Below, piece after piece: positions 8,083 through 16,914 of a stretch of DNA of 64,000 nucleotides. A program made the translations under genes and the position numbers. The notes under the pieces are model-generated. The model made no database searches, was not told the origin of the DNA, and worked only from the letters and a program-made list of their open reading frames with translations. The stretch's first letter is position 1, and every line of letters begins with the position of its first letter. Source of the stretch: Caulobacter ginsengisoli (GTDB lineage: Bacteria > Pseudomonadota > Alphaproteobacteria > Caulobacterales > Caulobacteraceae); contig NZ_JAUSVS010000005.1 in assembly GCF_030814835.1 (NCBI RefSeq), positions 248,001-312,000 on the forward strand. Direction: 5' to 3'.

Positions 8083-8517
8083 ATGAGCGTGGGTTTGGTC
8101 CTGGCGGCGCACCTGGCCGCCCTGCCGCAGTTCGACCGCGCCAATCTCAAGCCCTGCGCGCCAACCGACAAGGTTTTCAGTGAGAGCGGCCTGACGGCCG
8201 AAGCGCTGATGGCGACGCCCGACGTGGCGCTGGCCCAGGTCTCCTGGGTCGACCGCTATTCCCATCAGGATGGTCCAGTGGCGCTGGTCTATTTTGGCCA
8301 GGGCGGCTTTCGGGTGAAGCTGGTGCAGGTCCTGGCCGGCAACGCCAAGCGTCCCCCCGTCAACATGACCTTCTATGAATTCGCCGACGACAGCGGCAGT
8401 GCGAGCTCGGACAAGCCGGCGATCGGCGACGTCTATTTCTTCCAGACCGGAGACAGTTACTGGCGCCGTGGCGGGACCCTGCTGTGCCTGCCGCAGAAGG
8501 CCCCCGCCGCGCCGTGA
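8083..8517 (+). CDS. Small secreted protein, third of the trio
   Basis: 144 residues with a weak N-terminal hydrophobic leader. The shared elements are VALAQVSWVDR, FRVKLVQVLAGN, FYEFADDSG, KPAIGDVYFFQTGD and the terminal LLCLPQKAP. The ATG at 8083 has GAGGAAGG upstream. Same strand and spacing as the two preceding paralogues. Function unknown. Confidence 0.65.
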   Translation: MSVGLVLAAHLAALPQFDRANLKPCAPTDKVFSESGLTAEALMATPDVALAQVSWVDRYSHQDGPVALVYFGQGGFRVKLVQVLAGNAKRPPVNMTFYEFADDSGSASSDKPAIGDVYFFQTGDSYWRRGGTLLCLPQKAPAAP

Positions 8518-8564
8518 CGCAACGCCGGCGCCCGGCGAGCGTTTCACGCGCAGGGGAGTTTCCG

Positions 8565-8900
8565 ATGCGCAACCTCGCCATTCTCTGCACGATCGCCGCC
8601 GCCACCCTAGCCGGCGCCAGCCTCGCGGGACCGGACCCGGTTCCCACCACCAGCCTCTGCCTCGACGTCGGTGGCCAGCCCCGGCCGGTGACCTGCCGCA
8701 AGACCGCCAGCCGGCTGACGGTCCAGGACGATATCTGCACCTGCAAGGTCGGGACCCTGGTCACCGTCTCCTACTGCCCGGACGGCGTCACCCCGCCGGC
8801 CGAGGACCGCGCCTTCGAGAAGGCCCGCTACGAACTGGCGCAGGACGGCTCGCTGGTCGGCGACCAGTATGAGGGCCGGGATATCTGCGTGCGGAAGTGA
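8565..8900 (+). CDS. Small Cys-rich exported protein
   Basis: 111 residues. Signal peptide of about 22 residues (AILCTIAAATLAGASLAG). The mature part carries six cysteines in short spacing (SLCLD, VTCRK, ICTCK, SYCPD, DICVR), suggesting disulfides. The ATG is preceded by AGGGGAG. Not recognised. It follows the paralogue trio with 47 bases between and may be cotranscribed. Confidence 0.65.
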   Translation: MRNLAILCTIAAATLAGASLAGPDPVPTTSLCLDVGGQPRPVTCRKTASRLTVQDDICTCKVGTLVTVSYCPDGVTPPAEDRAFEKARYELAQDGSLVGDQYEGRDICVRK

Positions 8901-8901
8901 C

Positions 8902-9078
8902 TTCTCCTCCCCGCGCAGCGGGGGAGGTGGCTGCCGAAGGCGGACGGAGGGGGCGAGGGCCGTGCGCGAGCTTTCAGCTGCCGCCCTTGCCAACCATCAG
9001 ACGTCGTGAGCGCGGTCGCCCCCTCCACCACTTCGTGGTCCCCCCCCCCGAAGTCTTTCGCTTCGGGGGAGGAAAAGG
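8902..9078. repeat. GC-rich inverted-repeat element between convergent genes
   Basis: Opens with CTCCTCCCC...GGGGGAGG, has GGAGGGGGCG near the middle answered by CGCCCCCTCCACCAC, and closes with a CCCCGAAG...CTTCGGGG hairpin and GGAGG. Related in style to family A but divergent. It fills the gap between the plus-strand gene ending at 8900 and the minus-strand gene ending at 9081. Confidence 0.7.
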
Positions 9079-9080
9079 AG

Positions 9081-9506
9081 CTACTCCACGCACTGCCCCG
9101 AGCGGTACTGCACGATATAGAGCCGAGCCCAGCGGCTCATGGCCTTGACGTCGAGGTCATAGGGCTTCTGGAAATCGCCGCCGTAGCTGGCGGCCTCGGC
9201 CTGGGCCGAGCGGGCGATCATTTCGTCGCAGGCGGTGACGGCGGCGTCGGCCACGATGTCGGTGCGGTCGTCGCTCTTGGCCAGGGCCCAGGCCTGGCGC
9301 TGCACGCAGGCCCGGGCCTGCTCGCTGGCGGCCTTGGCCTCCTGGGCCTCGAAGCCCGGCTGGCCGACCATGATCGGGCGCTGCTTGGCGAAGGCCTCGG
9401 CGGAGACCTTGGCGGCGGGTGGGGCCTTGCAGGTGCCGTGGCCCTGGCCGCAGGCGGCGAGGGTCGCGGCGGCGAGCAACAGGGTGGCGGTCGCGAAGAA
9501 TTTCAT
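9081..9506 (-). CDS. Putative lipoprotein of unknown function
   Basis: 141 residues. Signal and lipobox LAAC at about residues 16-19. The mature part is Ala- and Lys-rich with four further cysteines and a C-terminal segment YDLDVKAMSRWARLYIVQY. No family recognised. Convergent with the gene ending at 8900; the terminal bases abut the repeat element. Confidence 0.65.
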   Translation of the reverse strand: MKFFATATLLLAAATLAACGQGHGTCKAPPAAKVSAEAFAKQRPIMVGQPGFEAQEAKAASEQARACVQRQAWALAKSDDRTDIVADAAVTACDEMIARSAQAEAASYGGDFQKPYDLDVKAMSRWARLYIVQYRSGQCVE

Positions 9507-9556
9507 GGTCGAGGTCTCCCGGTTCCAGGAGAAACACCGGGGAGCTCAAAGAGTTC

Positions 9557-10123
9557 TCAGGAACCGAGAACGATCTCGGCTTCCAGAGTCTCGGCGAGGA
9601 AGGCGATCAGGAAGGCGCGGTCGCCGGTGGCCTGGGCCCGCAGATACCGAACGAGCAGATAGCCCAGGCCGAGCACCACCGGCGTGCCGATCAGGTTGAT
9701 CCAGGGGCGGCTGCGGCGGCCATAGAGAATCTCGCCATGCAGCAGCCGCGCCATGTCGGCCAGGCTGTGAACGGCGCCCATCAGGATGACGGCCAGCGCG
9801 AAGACGATGAAGATCACCGTGAGCGGCGAAACCGCGGCGTGGCAGGCCAGGCGGGTCCCGGTTCCGTCGGGCGTCAGCGGGGCGGTGACCACCGTCTGCA
9901 GCGGGTTCTGGTAGAGCAGGCGTTTGCGCACCCAGACGGCGCCGTTGCGCAGTCCGCCGAGCACCGGCGAGCGCACGGTTGTCGCGGAGGGATGATCGAC
10001 CGCCTGGTTGATCCGGCGCTGGCATTCTTCCACGCTGAGGGGCGAGGTCAGGCTCGCCGGTCGGCCCAGCAGCAGGGCGGCGTACAGCGACGGCTCAAGA
10101 CGCGCCGTCGGATCGTCGCTCAC
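9557..10123 (-). CDS. Integral membrane protein of unknown function, ruv-linked
   Basis: 188 residues starting at a GTG that overlaps the ruvB stop (GTGA), so it is the tail of the ruvCAB operon. A cytoplasmic N-terminal part ([15 protein letters not shown]) is followed by two hydrophobic segments near residues 100-122 and 144-163. No catalytic motif seen. Function unknown; the operon position may only be transcriptional hitch-hiking. Confidence 0.65.
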   Translation of the reverse strand: MSDDPTARLEPSLYAALLLGRPASLTSPLSVEECQRRINQAVDHPSATTVRSPVLGGLRNGAVWVRKRLLYQNPLQTVVTAPLTPDGTGTRLACHAAVSPLTVIFIVFALAVILMGAVHSLADMARLLHGEILYGRRSRPWINLIGTPVVLGLGYLLVRYLRAQATGDRAFLIAFLAETLEAEIVLGS

Positions 10124-11157
10124 GCGTCTTCCTCGAACAGCCCCGGCAGCGGCGGCAGCTTGGCCTTGGGCGGCTCCGTCAGCCCCAGATGCCCATAGGC
10201 CTTGCCGCAGGCCATGCGGCCGCGGGGGGTGCGCTGGATGAAGCCCTGCTGGAGGAGGAAGGGCTCGATGACGTCCTCGACGGCGTCGCGGGCCTCGGCG
10301 ATGGCGTAGGCCAGGGTTTCGACCCCGGCCGGACCGCCGCCGTAGTTGTCGATCAGGGCGCGCAGGTAGCGGCGGTCCAGGCTGTCGAGGCCCGCTTCGT
10401 CCACTTCAAGGCGGGCCAGGGCCTTGGCGGCGGTCTTCTGGTCGATCACCGGCGAGCCGTCGGCCGAGGCGAAGTCGCGGACCCGGCGCAGCAGGCGGCC
10501 TGCCACGCGGGGCGTTCCCCGGGCGCGGGCGGCGATCTCGGCGGCGCCGTCGGGGGCGAGGCTGAGGTTCATCTTGCGGGCGGCCTGGGTGAGGACCTGC
10601 TGCAGCTCGTCCTTGCTGTAGAATTCCAGCCGCAGCGGAATGCCGAAGCGGTCGCGCAGGGGGGTGGCCAGCAGGCCCGCGCGGGTGGTGGCGGCGACCA
10701 GGGTGAAGGGGGCCAGGTCGATGCGGATCGAGCGGGCCGAGGGGCCCTCGCCGATGACCAGGTCCAGGACATGGTCCTCCATGGCCGGGTAGAGGATCTC
10801 CTCGACATTGGCGGCCAGGCGGTGGATCTCGTCGATGAACAGGACGTCGTTGGGCTCGAGATTGGTCAGGATGGCCGCCAGGTCGCCGGCCTTGGCCAGC
10901 ACGGGGCCGCTGGTCGCGCGGAAATTGACCCCCAGCTCGCGGGCGACGATCTGGGCCAGGGTGGTCTTGCCCAGGCCCGGCGGGCCGAACAGCAGCACAT
11001 GGTCCAGCGCCTCGCCCCGCTCGCGGGCGGCGTCGATGAAGACCTTGAGGTTGCCCTTGGCCGCCTGCTGGCCGACGAACTCGGCCAGGGTCTGGGGCCG
11101 CAGGGCCTTGTCGGGCGCCTCGGCCGGCGCGGCTTCGCCTGAGATAATCCGGGTCAA
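10120..11157 (-). CDS. ruvB: Holliday junction helicase RuvB
   Basis: Hexameric AAA+ motor that drives branch migration with RuvA. Walker [10 protein letters not shown] at about 58-66, Walker [10 protein letters not shown], sensor 1 region AATTRAG, then the RuvB winged-helix C-terminus ([22 protein letters not shown]). The start is a TTG overlapping the ruvA stop (TTGA). 345 residues, normal length. Confidence 0.97.
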   Translation of the reverse strand: MTRIISGEAAPAEAPDKALRPQTLAEFVGQQAAKGNLKVFIDAARERGEALDHVLLFGPPGLGKTTLAQIVARELGVNFRATSGPVLAKAGDLAAILTNLEPNDVLFIDEIHRLAANVEEILYPAMEDHVLDLVIGEGPSARSIRIDLAPFTLVAATTRAGLLATPLRDRFGIPLRLEFYSKDELQQVLTQAARKMNLSLAPDGAAEIAARARGTPRVAGRLLRRVRDFASADGSPVIDQKTAAKALARLEVDEAGLDSLDRRYLRALIDNYGGGPAGVETLAYAIAEARDAVEDVIEPFLLQQGFIQRTPRGRMACGKAYGHLGLTEPPKAKLPPLPGLFEEDA

Positions 11158-11768
11158 CGGCCCAGCTCCTGCAGCCCGGCCTTGATCAGGGCCTGGACGG
11201 TGGCGTCCTCACCCAGGCGCAGGACCGCCTGTTCGATGACGCGACGGGCCTGGGCCTCGTTGACGCCAAGCCCCATCAGGGCGGCGACCGCCTCGCCGGC
11301 GGCGCTGGGCGGGGGCGGAGCAGCGTGATGGATCTGAGCGTGGAAGGCGCCGACCGGATCGCTGGTGATCGGCTTGCCCTTCAGCTCGGTGACGATGCGG
11401 ATGGCCAGTTTCGGCCCTACGCCATTGGCCCGGCCGACGGCGGCCTTGTCCTCTCGGGCCACGGCGCCGGCCAGTTCGGCGGGGCTCAGCACGTCCAGCA
11501 CCGCCATGGCCGCCTTGGGGCCGACCCCCTGGATGGCGGTCAGCAGCACGAAGGCGCTGCGCTCCTCCCGGGACAGAAAGCCGTAGAGGCGGGGCCCCTG
11601 GGCCTCGGACCAGACGTCCTCGATATGCAGCACCGTCTCGTCGCCCAGGGCCGGCAGGCGGCTCAGCGTCCGCACACCGCAGCGCACGACATAGCCCACC
11701 CCGCCGACATCGATCAGCGCCTCCTCCTCGCCGGTCTCGGCGACCAGCCCGCGCAGCCGGCCGATCAT
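11154..11768 (-). CDS. ruvA: Holliday junction DNA-binding subunit RuvA
   Basis: Tetrameric junction binder that loads RuvB. It begins MIGRLRG, has two helix-hairpin-helix motifs ([16 protein letters not shown] and [16 protein letters not shown]) at about 70-125, a flexible Pro/Ala linker, and the C-terminal RuvB-contact domain ([19 protein letters not shown]). 204 residues. ATGA overlap with ruvC and TTGA overlap with ruvB. Confidence 0.97.
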   Translation of the reverse strand: MIGRLRGLVAETGEEEALIDVGGVGYVVRCGVRTLSRLPALGDETVLHIEDVWSEAQGPRLYGFLSREERSAFVLLTAIQGVGPKAAMAVLDVLSPAELAGAVAREDKAAVGRANGVGPKLAIRIVTELKGKPITSDPVGAFHAQIHHAAPPPPSAAGEAVAALMGLGVNEAQARRVIEQAVLRLGEDATVQALIKAGLQELGR

Positions 11769-12271
11769 GCGACGCGGCCCAAGCGGTTGCGGGCCGTGCG
11801 GGCGTGCGCATGGGCGATGGCTACGGCCAAGGCGTCGGCGGCGTCGGCCGTAGGTGAGCCGGCGGTCGGCAGCAGCCGGGCGATCATGAAGGCGACCTGG
11901 CTCTTGTCGGCCCCGCCGGTGCCGACCACGGCTTTTTTCACCTCCTTGGCGGCGTATTCGGCCACCGAGAGACCGGCCTTGGCCGGCGCCAGCATGCCGG
12001 CGGCCCGGGCATGGCCCAGCTTCAGGGTGGAAGAGCCGTTGGCGGTCATGAAGGTCTCTTCGATCGCCGCCTCGTCGGGCCGGTGCGCCTCGATCACCGC
12101 CATGATGCCGTCGAACAGGGTCAGCAGCCGCTCGGAAAACGGCAGGGTCTCGGCGGGCGCGACGACGCCATGCGCCACCCAGGACAGCCGCGCCCCGTCC
12201 ACGGCTATGACGCCCCAGCCGGTCTTTCTGAGGCCGGGATCGATGCCCAGGATTCGAATCGTGTTCGCCAT
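11765..12271 (-). CDS. ruvC: Holliday junction resolvase RuvC
   Basis: Dimeric endonuclease that resolves Holliday junctions. Catalytic acidic residues sit in [12 protein letters not shown] (start), AAIEETF (near 66-72) and [12 protein letters not shown] near the C-terminus. The ATG at 12271 gives the canonical short N-terminus ([13 protein letters not shown]); an in-frame ATG 35 codons upstream adds unrelated sequence. 168 residues. First gene of ruvCAB, with an SOS-box-like sequence over its start codon. Confidence 0.96.
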   Translation of the reverse strand: MANTIRILGIDPGLRKTGWGVIAVDGARLSWVAHGVVAPAETLPFSERLLTLFDGIMAVIEAHRPDEAAIEETFMTANGSSTLKLGHARAAGMLAPAKAGLSVAEYAAKEVKKAVVGTGGADKSQVAFMIARLLPTAGSPTADAADALAVAIAHAHARTARNRLGRVA

Positions 12272-12277
12272 CTGTTC
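12263..12277 (-). promoter_or_regulatory. LexA (SOS) box overlapping the ruvC start codon
   Basis: The sequence is GTTC-N7-GTTC, read as GAAC-N7-GAAC on the ruvC strand, an exact match to the alphaproteobacterial LexA consensus. The ruvC ATG lies inside the 7-base spacer. LexA bound here would block transcript elongation or initiation of ruvCAB. Site identity is a sequence match; regulation is inferred. Confidence 0.7.
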
Positions 12278-12506
12278 GATAGAATGCGTCAACCATGAAG
12301 GAAGCGCAAAATTTCTCCTGCCCCGCCTCGCGGGGTTGCGATCCTGATACCTGTCCTGGCGCGAAAGTCCTTTCACGCCCCTCTTGATAGGTCCGAGCCC
12401 GAACCTAACTAACGCCCGTCAGAAGGGCGGTTCTGCCCTCTCGCACCATGGAAAGGAAACTGACCGCGCCGGGTTCCGGCGGGCAATCTCGATAAGGAGT
12501 CCATCG

Positions 12507-12839
12507 ATGTTGCAGACCACCTCCCAGACCAAGCCGCCGTTCGAAGGCATCGGCGATGCGCTGAGCCGGCTGCTGCGGCCCGCGATCGGGTTCCAGCACC
12601 CCGACGATGTCGTCAAGGACCCCGATCTGCGCCTCGACGAAAAGCGCGCCATCCTCTCATCCTGGGCGTCGGACGCCTGCACGGTGACCGATCAGCCGCA
12701 CCTGCGCTGGCTTCTGGGCTCGCCCGAGCCTGTCCCGCTCTTCGAAGTCCTGGACGCCCTCGATCGCCTCGAGCGGCGACAGCGCGCGCTCAACCGGTGG
12801 CGAGGCCTGGAGGCCACGACCGGAATGGCGGAAGGGTGA
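12507..12839 (+). CDS. Small protein of unknown function
   Basis: 110 residues, with AAGGAG eight bases before the ATG. Soluble and acidic in the middle (HPDDVVKDPDLRLDEKRAILSS), with a C-terminal helix (EVLDALDRLERRQRALNRW). The motif DPDLRLDEKRAILSSWASDA looks conserved-type, but I do not recognise a named family. It is divergent from ruvC and convergent with yebC. The 235-base gap before it holds short hairpins (for example 12411-12432) but no other gene. Confidence 0.7.
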   Translation: MLQTTSQTKPPFEGIGDALSRLLRPAIGFQHPDDVVKDPDLRLDEKRAILSSWASDACTVTDQPHLRWLLGSPEPVPLFEVLDALDRLERRQRALNRWRGLEATTGMAEG

Positions 12840-12867
12840 ACGCGGCGGAGGGAGACGGCGCGGGGCC

Positions 12868-13611
12868 CTAGCCCAGCTTGGCCATCTCTTCGTCGCTGAT
12901 GTCGAAGTTGGCGTAGACGTTCTGGACGTCGTCGTCGTCGTCCAGGGCGTCGATCAGCTTCATCAGGCCGGCCGCCGCGTCGCCCTCGACGGGGGTCAGG
13001 GTCTTGGGGCGCCAGACGATGGCCGTGGTCGCCGGCTCGCCCAGGCCGCCGCGCAGGGCCTCGATCACCTCGTTCAGGCTCTCGAAGGCGGTCCAGATGG
13101 TGTGGCTTTCCTCGTCGCTCTCGACGTCCTCGGCCCCGGCCTCGATGGCCGCCTCCATGACCGCGTCCTCGCTGCCGGCCTTGGCGGGATAGGTGATCTG
13201 GCCCATGCGGTCGAACATGAAGCTGACCGAGCCGGTTTCGCCCAGGTTGCCGCCGTTCTTGCCGAAGATGGTCCGCACGTTGGCCGCGGCGCGGTTCTTG
13301 TTGTCGGTCATGACCTCGACGATCACCGAGACGCCGCCGGGCCCGAAGCCCTCATAGCGGATCTCGCTGTAGTCGGCCGCCTCGCCGCCCTGCGATTTCT
13401 TGATGGCCCGGTCGATGACGTCCTTGGGCATGGACTGGGCCTTGGCGTTGTTCACGGCCAGGCGCAGGCGGCTGTTCATGTCCGGGTCGGGCAGGCCGGC
13501 CTTGGCGGCCACGGTGATTTCCCGCGACAGCTTGGAGAACAGCTTGGAGCGCACGGCGTCCGAGCGGCCCTTGCGGTGCTGGATGTTCTTGAATTTGGAA
13601 TGGCCGGCCAT
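12868..13611 (-). CDS. yebC: YebC/PmpR family protein
   Basis: Cytoplasmic YebC family member, known as a DNA-binding regulator and, in recent work, as a factor helping ribosomes on difficult motifs. It starts [15 protein letters not shown], followed by SREITVAAK and [13 protein letters not shown], the family hallmarks. The acidic C-terminus includes [17 protein letters not shown]. 247 residues, full length. In many genomes it lies next to ruvCAB, as here. Confidence 0.95.
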   Translation of the reverse strand: MAGHSKFKNIQHRKGRSDAVRSKLFSKLSREITVAAKAGLPDPDMNSRLRLAVNNAKAQSMPKDVIDRAIKKSQGGEAADYSEIRYEGFGPGGVSVIVEVMTDNKNRAAANVRTIFGKNGGNLGETGSVSFMFDRMGQITYPAKAGSEDAVMEAAIEAGAEDVESDEESHTIWTAFESLNEVIEALRGGLGEPATTAIVWRPKTLTPVEGDAAAGLMKLIDALDDDDDVQNVYANFDISDEEMAKLG

Positions 13612-13752
13612 GGCGGTGTCGGGTCGGTTCTGTTGAATGACGAGGCGGCGCTTCTAGCCTCGCGGGCGGCGAAAGGCCAGAGTGGCGCAACCGCGCGCCG
13701 CCAATACCGTTTTAGGGCGCGCCGTTATCAGGCCGCTGCCGGAGAGACTGAG

Positions 13753-14019
13753 ATGCCGACCAAGACCGCCGCCAAACCTGCCGCCGCCCGCAAGCCCAAG
13801 GCCGCCGAGGACGCGTCGCCGGCCACGGTGGTCAAGCCCGCCGTCATCGAGCCGGACGTCCTGCCCGAGCCCATCGTCACCTGGCAGCCCACCCACAGCG
13901 TCGAAGGCGCCCCGCCCATGCGGACCACGACGGCGGTCGGCTATTTCATCCTGGGCGCGGTGGCCATCGCGGCCGTGGCCATCACCGCTGTCGCGATTGA
14001 TCGGGCGACGCGGGACTAG
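13753..14019 (+). CDS. Small single-pass membrane protein
   Basis: 88 residues: a Lys/Ala/Pro-rich N-terminus (about 1-55) and one hydrophobic helix at about 62-82 (VGYFILGAVAIAAVAITAVA). Start ATG follows GAGACTGAG. Its last bases overlap the convergent phosphatase gene by four bases. No recognised function. Confidence 0.65.
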   Translation: MPTKTAAKPAAARKPKAAEDASPATVVKPAVIEPDVLPEPIVTWQPTHSVEGAPPMRTTTAVGYFILGAVAIAAVAITAVAIDRATRD

Positions 14020-14609
14020 TCCGGATCGAACTGGATGATCTGTCCGCCCGCGTGCAGGCGGAAGACGCAGTCCTGCGGCGGCGACTGCGCGCGCCAGATG
14101 TCCTGCAGGCTGGTCCCGCCGTGCAGGCTGCGCAGGACGGCCCCGGCGACGCCATGCGACACCGCGATGGTCGGGGCGCCGGCCTTCACCGTCTCGTCCA
14201 GCCAATCGCCCAGCCGCGCCGCGAAGCCGTCGAACCGCTCGCCGTCCGGCCCGTGGAAGAACCAGTCCAGGCGGGACAGCCCATCCCGCGCGCCGGGCGA
14301 ATGGCCCTCGATATCCTCGTCGGTCAGGCCGTCCCATTGGCCCAGGCTGATCTCGGCCAGGCGCGGGTCGGTCTCGATGGGACCGGGCCGGCCCAGGCTC
14401 AGCGCGATCAGTTCGGCGGTGTGCCGCGCCCGGCCAAGCGGACTGGAGACGATGCGGATGCTCTCGCGATCCTCGACCAGCTTGCTTAGCAAGAGGCCCA
14501 TCCGCCGGCCCTGCTCGCGGCCCAGTTCCGTCAGCGCCGAGTCGGCGGCGCCCTGGTAGCGGCCTTCGCGGTTGAACTCGGTCTGGCCGTGTCGGACCAG
14601 CCAGATCAT
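14016..14609 (-). CDS. Histidine phosphatase family protein (phosphoglycerate mutase-like)
   Basis: 197 residues. The catalytic RHG is at 6-8 (WLVRHGQTEFN); SSPLGRARHTAELI carries the second Arg, ISLGQWDG the Glu region, and VSHGVAGAVLRSL the second catalytic His. This is the two-histidine phosphatase fold; the substrate cannot be told from sequence. ATGA overlap with the lipoprotein gene upstream, so it ends the operon fau, ymdB-like, lipoprotein, phosphatase. Confidence 0.88.
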   Translation of the reverse strand: MIWLVRHGQTEFNREGRYQGAADSALTELGREQGRRMGLLLSKLVEDRESIRIVSSPLGRARHTAELIALSLGRPGPIETDPRLAEISLGQWDGLTDEDIEGHSPGARDGLSRLDWFFHGPDGERFDGFAARLGDWLDETVKAGAPTIAVSHGVAGAVLRSLHGGTSLQDIWRAQSPPQDCVFRLHAGGQIIQFDPD

Positions 14610-15274
14610 GGAGCTGCGTCCCTGTCCCAGTGCAAAACGACGACCTGGTCCGAGATGGACCGGCTGGCGGCGGCGGCGTTGCGGATGGCGGCCTTGCCAT
14701 CCGGCTCACAGCCGATCTTTTCACTGCTCTCGGGCTTTGGGGTCAGGCCCGGGAAGGGTTGATCGGTCGGCGTCGGGTAGCTGTGAACCAGCACGCCTTC
14801 CTCATTCCATCTGACGTCGGGTTTGCGCGGGTTGGCGCTCGGTGGACCGCACATCGCCGGCCAGATCTCGGCTTCGGTGATGCGGCCCTGGCTGTCGCGG
14901 GTCAGTGGCCTGACGGCCAGATACAGGACCAGGGGACGGGGTTCGCCGCCCAGCTTCCATTGCAGCAACAGCGGCTTGCCGGGGACCAGCAGATAGGTCG
15001 CCTCGCCCATGATGATCTCCGCGGCCGGGGTCTTTTCGGTATCGACCACGAACTTCAGGTCGGAGCGACCGACGATGATCCCGGCCGGACAACCCTCAAC
15101 CTTAGCCGCGACGTCGTCGGCGGTGCAGCGGGGACCCGTCCAGTAGCCGGGCTTGAGCCGGGGCGCGCCGACAGCGTCGGCGCGGGTGAACACCGCCTTC
15201 TCCGGGATGACCAGGTTGCACCCGCTCGTCAGCAGGATACCGGCCAGCACCCCCAGAACCCCCGCCAGTCTCAC
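14606..15274 (-). CDS. Putative lipoprotein of unknown function
   Basis: 222 residues, starting at a GTG that overlaps the upstream stop (GTGA). The leader ends in the lipobox TSGC at about residues 16-19. The mature protein contains KPGYWTGPRC, GCPAGIIVGRSD and two more cysteines late in the chain. No family recognised. It is translationally coupled to the YmdB-like phosphoesterase before it and the phosphatase after it. Confidence 0.7.
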   Translation of the reverse strand: MRLAGVLGVLAGILLTSGCNLVIPEKAVFTRADAVGAPRLKPGYWTGPRCTADDVAAKVEGCPAGIIVGRSDLKFVVDTEKTPAAEIIMGEATYLLVPGKPLLLQWKLGGEPRPLVLYLAVRPLTRDSQGRITEAEIWPAMCGPPSANPRKPDVRWNEEGVLVHSYPTPTDQPFPGLTPKPESSEKIGCEPDGKAAIRNAAAASRSISDQVVVLHWDRDAAP

Positions 15275-16116
15275 TCGGCCGCCACCTTCGCCTTCGCCAG
15301 GTCCGGCATCGTCTCGCTCAGCCGCCCGCCGACCCGGATCGGCTCGACCCGCAGGGCCAGGCCCGTGCGGTCATTGGTCTCGACGAAGACGCCGCACACG
15401 GTCGCGGGGCCCTCGGCCGGCTTGTAGCGGCTCTGGCTGATGCGGGTGGTGAAGCGGCGCAGGGGCTCTTCCTTCTGGTTGCCGATGACGCTGTCATAGT
15501 CGGCGCAGGCCCCGGCGTCGGTCTGGTAGGCGGTGCCGCCCGGCAGGATCTGGCAGTCGGCCGTCGGCACATGGGTGTGGGTGCCGACCACCAGGCTGGC
15601 GCGGCCGTCGCAGAAATGGCCCATGGCCATCTTCTCGCTGGTGGCCTCGGCGTGCATGTCGACGACGATGGCGTCGGCCACCTGGCCCAGCGGCGAGGCT
15701 TCCAGCACCCGGTCGACCGCCGCGAAGGGGTCGTCCAGGGCGTCCATGTGGACCCGGCCCAGCAGGTTGATCACCAGGATCTGGCGGCCGGTGCGGGTCT
15801 CGAACAGGTTGGCCCCGCGCCCGGGGCAGTCGGCCAGGACCGGATAGTTCAGCGGCCGGATCAGCCGCGGCTCGCGGACGATGTAGGTCAGGGCCTCCTT
15901 CTGGTCCCAGCTGTGGTTGCCCAGAGTCAGGCAGTCGGCGCCAGCCTCATAGAGCTCGCGGGCGGTGTTCTCGGTGATGCCGAAGCCGGCGGCGGCGTTC
16001 TCGGCGTTGACGATGACGAAATCCAGATCGAGCCGGCGGCGAAGGCCCGGCAGGTGATCGGCGAGGCCGTCCCGGCCGGCCCGGCCGACCACGTCCCCGA
16101 AGAAAGCGAAACGCAT
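15271..16116 (-). CDS. YmdB-family metallophosphoesterase
   Basis: 281 residues of the YmdB (TIGR00282) family, cyclic-nucleotide phosphodiesterases of the calcineurin fold. Metal-binding motifs: FFGDVVGRAGRD (4-15), VNAENAAAGFGIT, TLGNHSWDQKE and VVGTHTHVPTAD. The genes before and after overlap or abut. In alphaproteobacteria this gene commonly follows the 5-formyl-THF cyclo-ligase gene, as here. Substrate in this organism is not known. Confidence 0.9.
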   Translation of the reverse strand: MRFAFFGDVVGRAGRDGLADHLPGLRRRLDLDFVIVNAENAAAGFGITENTARELYEAGADCLTLGNHSWDQKEALTYIVREPRLIRPLNYPVLADCPGRGANLFETRTGRQILVINLLGRVHMDALDDPFAAVDRVLEASPLGQVADAIVVDMHAEATSEKMAMGHFCDGRASLVVGTHTHVPTADCQILPGGTAYQTDAGACADYDSVIGNQKEEPLRRFTTRISQSRYKPAEGPATVCGVFVETNDRTGLALRVEPIRVGGRLSETMPDLAKAKVAAE

Positions 16117-16122
16117 GGGTAA

Positions 16123-16677
16123 TTAGTCCTTTCGGACCCGGATATACTCTTTTTCGGTCAGAATGGCGTCCAAAGCCTGATCGTGCGGTTCGTCGGGCAA
16201 CCCGGCGACTTCCTGCCCCGCATAGGCCAGGCCGACGGCGGTAATCGCCCCGGTTTTGCGCAGCGCCTCCAGGGTCCGGTCGAAATGCCCCTGGCCGTAG
16301 CCTAGGCGGTGGCCACGCCGGTCGAACGCCAGCAGCGGGACCAGGATCAGGTCGGGGATGACCACCTCGCCGCCGGTCGGTTCGTGGACGCCGAACCCTC
16401 CCGCCGCCAGCGCCTCGCCAGGGCTCCAGGCGTGGAACGTCAGGGACGAAGGCTGGTCGCGCGGCGGCGTCACCGGCAGGGCCAGCCGCGCGCCGGCGGC
16501 GGCCAGTTTCAGCATCAGGGGCAGGGGATCGATCTCGTCCCGGAACGGCCGGTAGCCGGCGACGATACGGGGGGAGAGGGGCAGGGCGAGGCGTGTCCCC
16601 GCGTCCGGCGCGGCGGCGGCCAGCGTGGCGCGCAGGGCGCGCATTCGGGCTCGCAGGTCGCTCTTGGGGTCGGACAT
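16123..16677 (-). CDS. fau: 5-formyltetrahydrofolate cyclo-ligase
   Basis: ATP-dependent conversion of 5-formyl-THF to 5,10-methenyl-THF in folate recycling. The signature LGYGQGHFDRTL at about 126-137 corresponds to the family GYGxGxYDR motif. VPLLAFDRRGHRLG and the N-terminal KSDLRARMRALR also fit. 184 residues. It lies directly downstream of the 6S RNA, the arrangement known for ygfA/fau in many proteobacteria. Confidence 0.92.
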   Translation of the reverse strand: MSDPKSDLRARMRALRATLAAAAPDAGTRLALPLSPRIVAGYRPFRDEIDPLPLMLKLAAAGARLALPVTPPRDQPSSLTFHAWSPGEALAAGGFGVHEPTGGEVVIPDLILVPLLAFDRRGHRLGYGQGHFDRTLEALRKTGAITAVGLAYAGQEVAGLPDEPHDQALDAILTEKEYIRVRKD

Positions 16678-16698
16678 CTCCCAATTATGGGAGAAAGG

Positions 16699-16872
16699 GT
16701 GGCGGCGCCACTATGAGCCGTGAAAGCGGATTCAATCCCCTCGGACCTGTTTTGAACAGGTGGGCGCCGTGTGTCCAAGCCCACGAGCCTGGACGGGAAC
16801 AGCTCCCTTAGAGGTGAATTAAGGTCCCCGGGATGTGAAGCTTTCGACGAACGGAGCAGCAAGACCCGCCAC
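16699..16872 (-). ncRNA. ssrS: 6S RNA (SsrS)
   Basis: About 174 bases upstream of fau on the same strand, the conserved location of 6S RNA. The ends pair (GTGGCGG at 16866-16872 with CCGCCAC at 16699-16705). Further inward GAAAGC pairs with GCTTTC and GGACCT with AGGTCC. Then comes an unpaired central region and an apical hairpin closed by GTCCA/TGGAC. This long rod with a central bubble is the 6S shape that mimics an open promoter and binds RNA polymerase. Exact ends are estimates; strand is chosen from context because the fold is nearly symmetric. Confidence 0.75.
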
Positions 16873-16914
16873 TGAGCAAGATAGGGGCTGAAGGGGGCGA
16901 ATGAAAGGCGCGTA

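Noticed and set aside
12411-12432. Short inverted repeat before the gene at 12507 as a terminator
   Set aside because: Arms AACGCCC/GGGCGGTT are imperfect and have no T-run; too weak to call.
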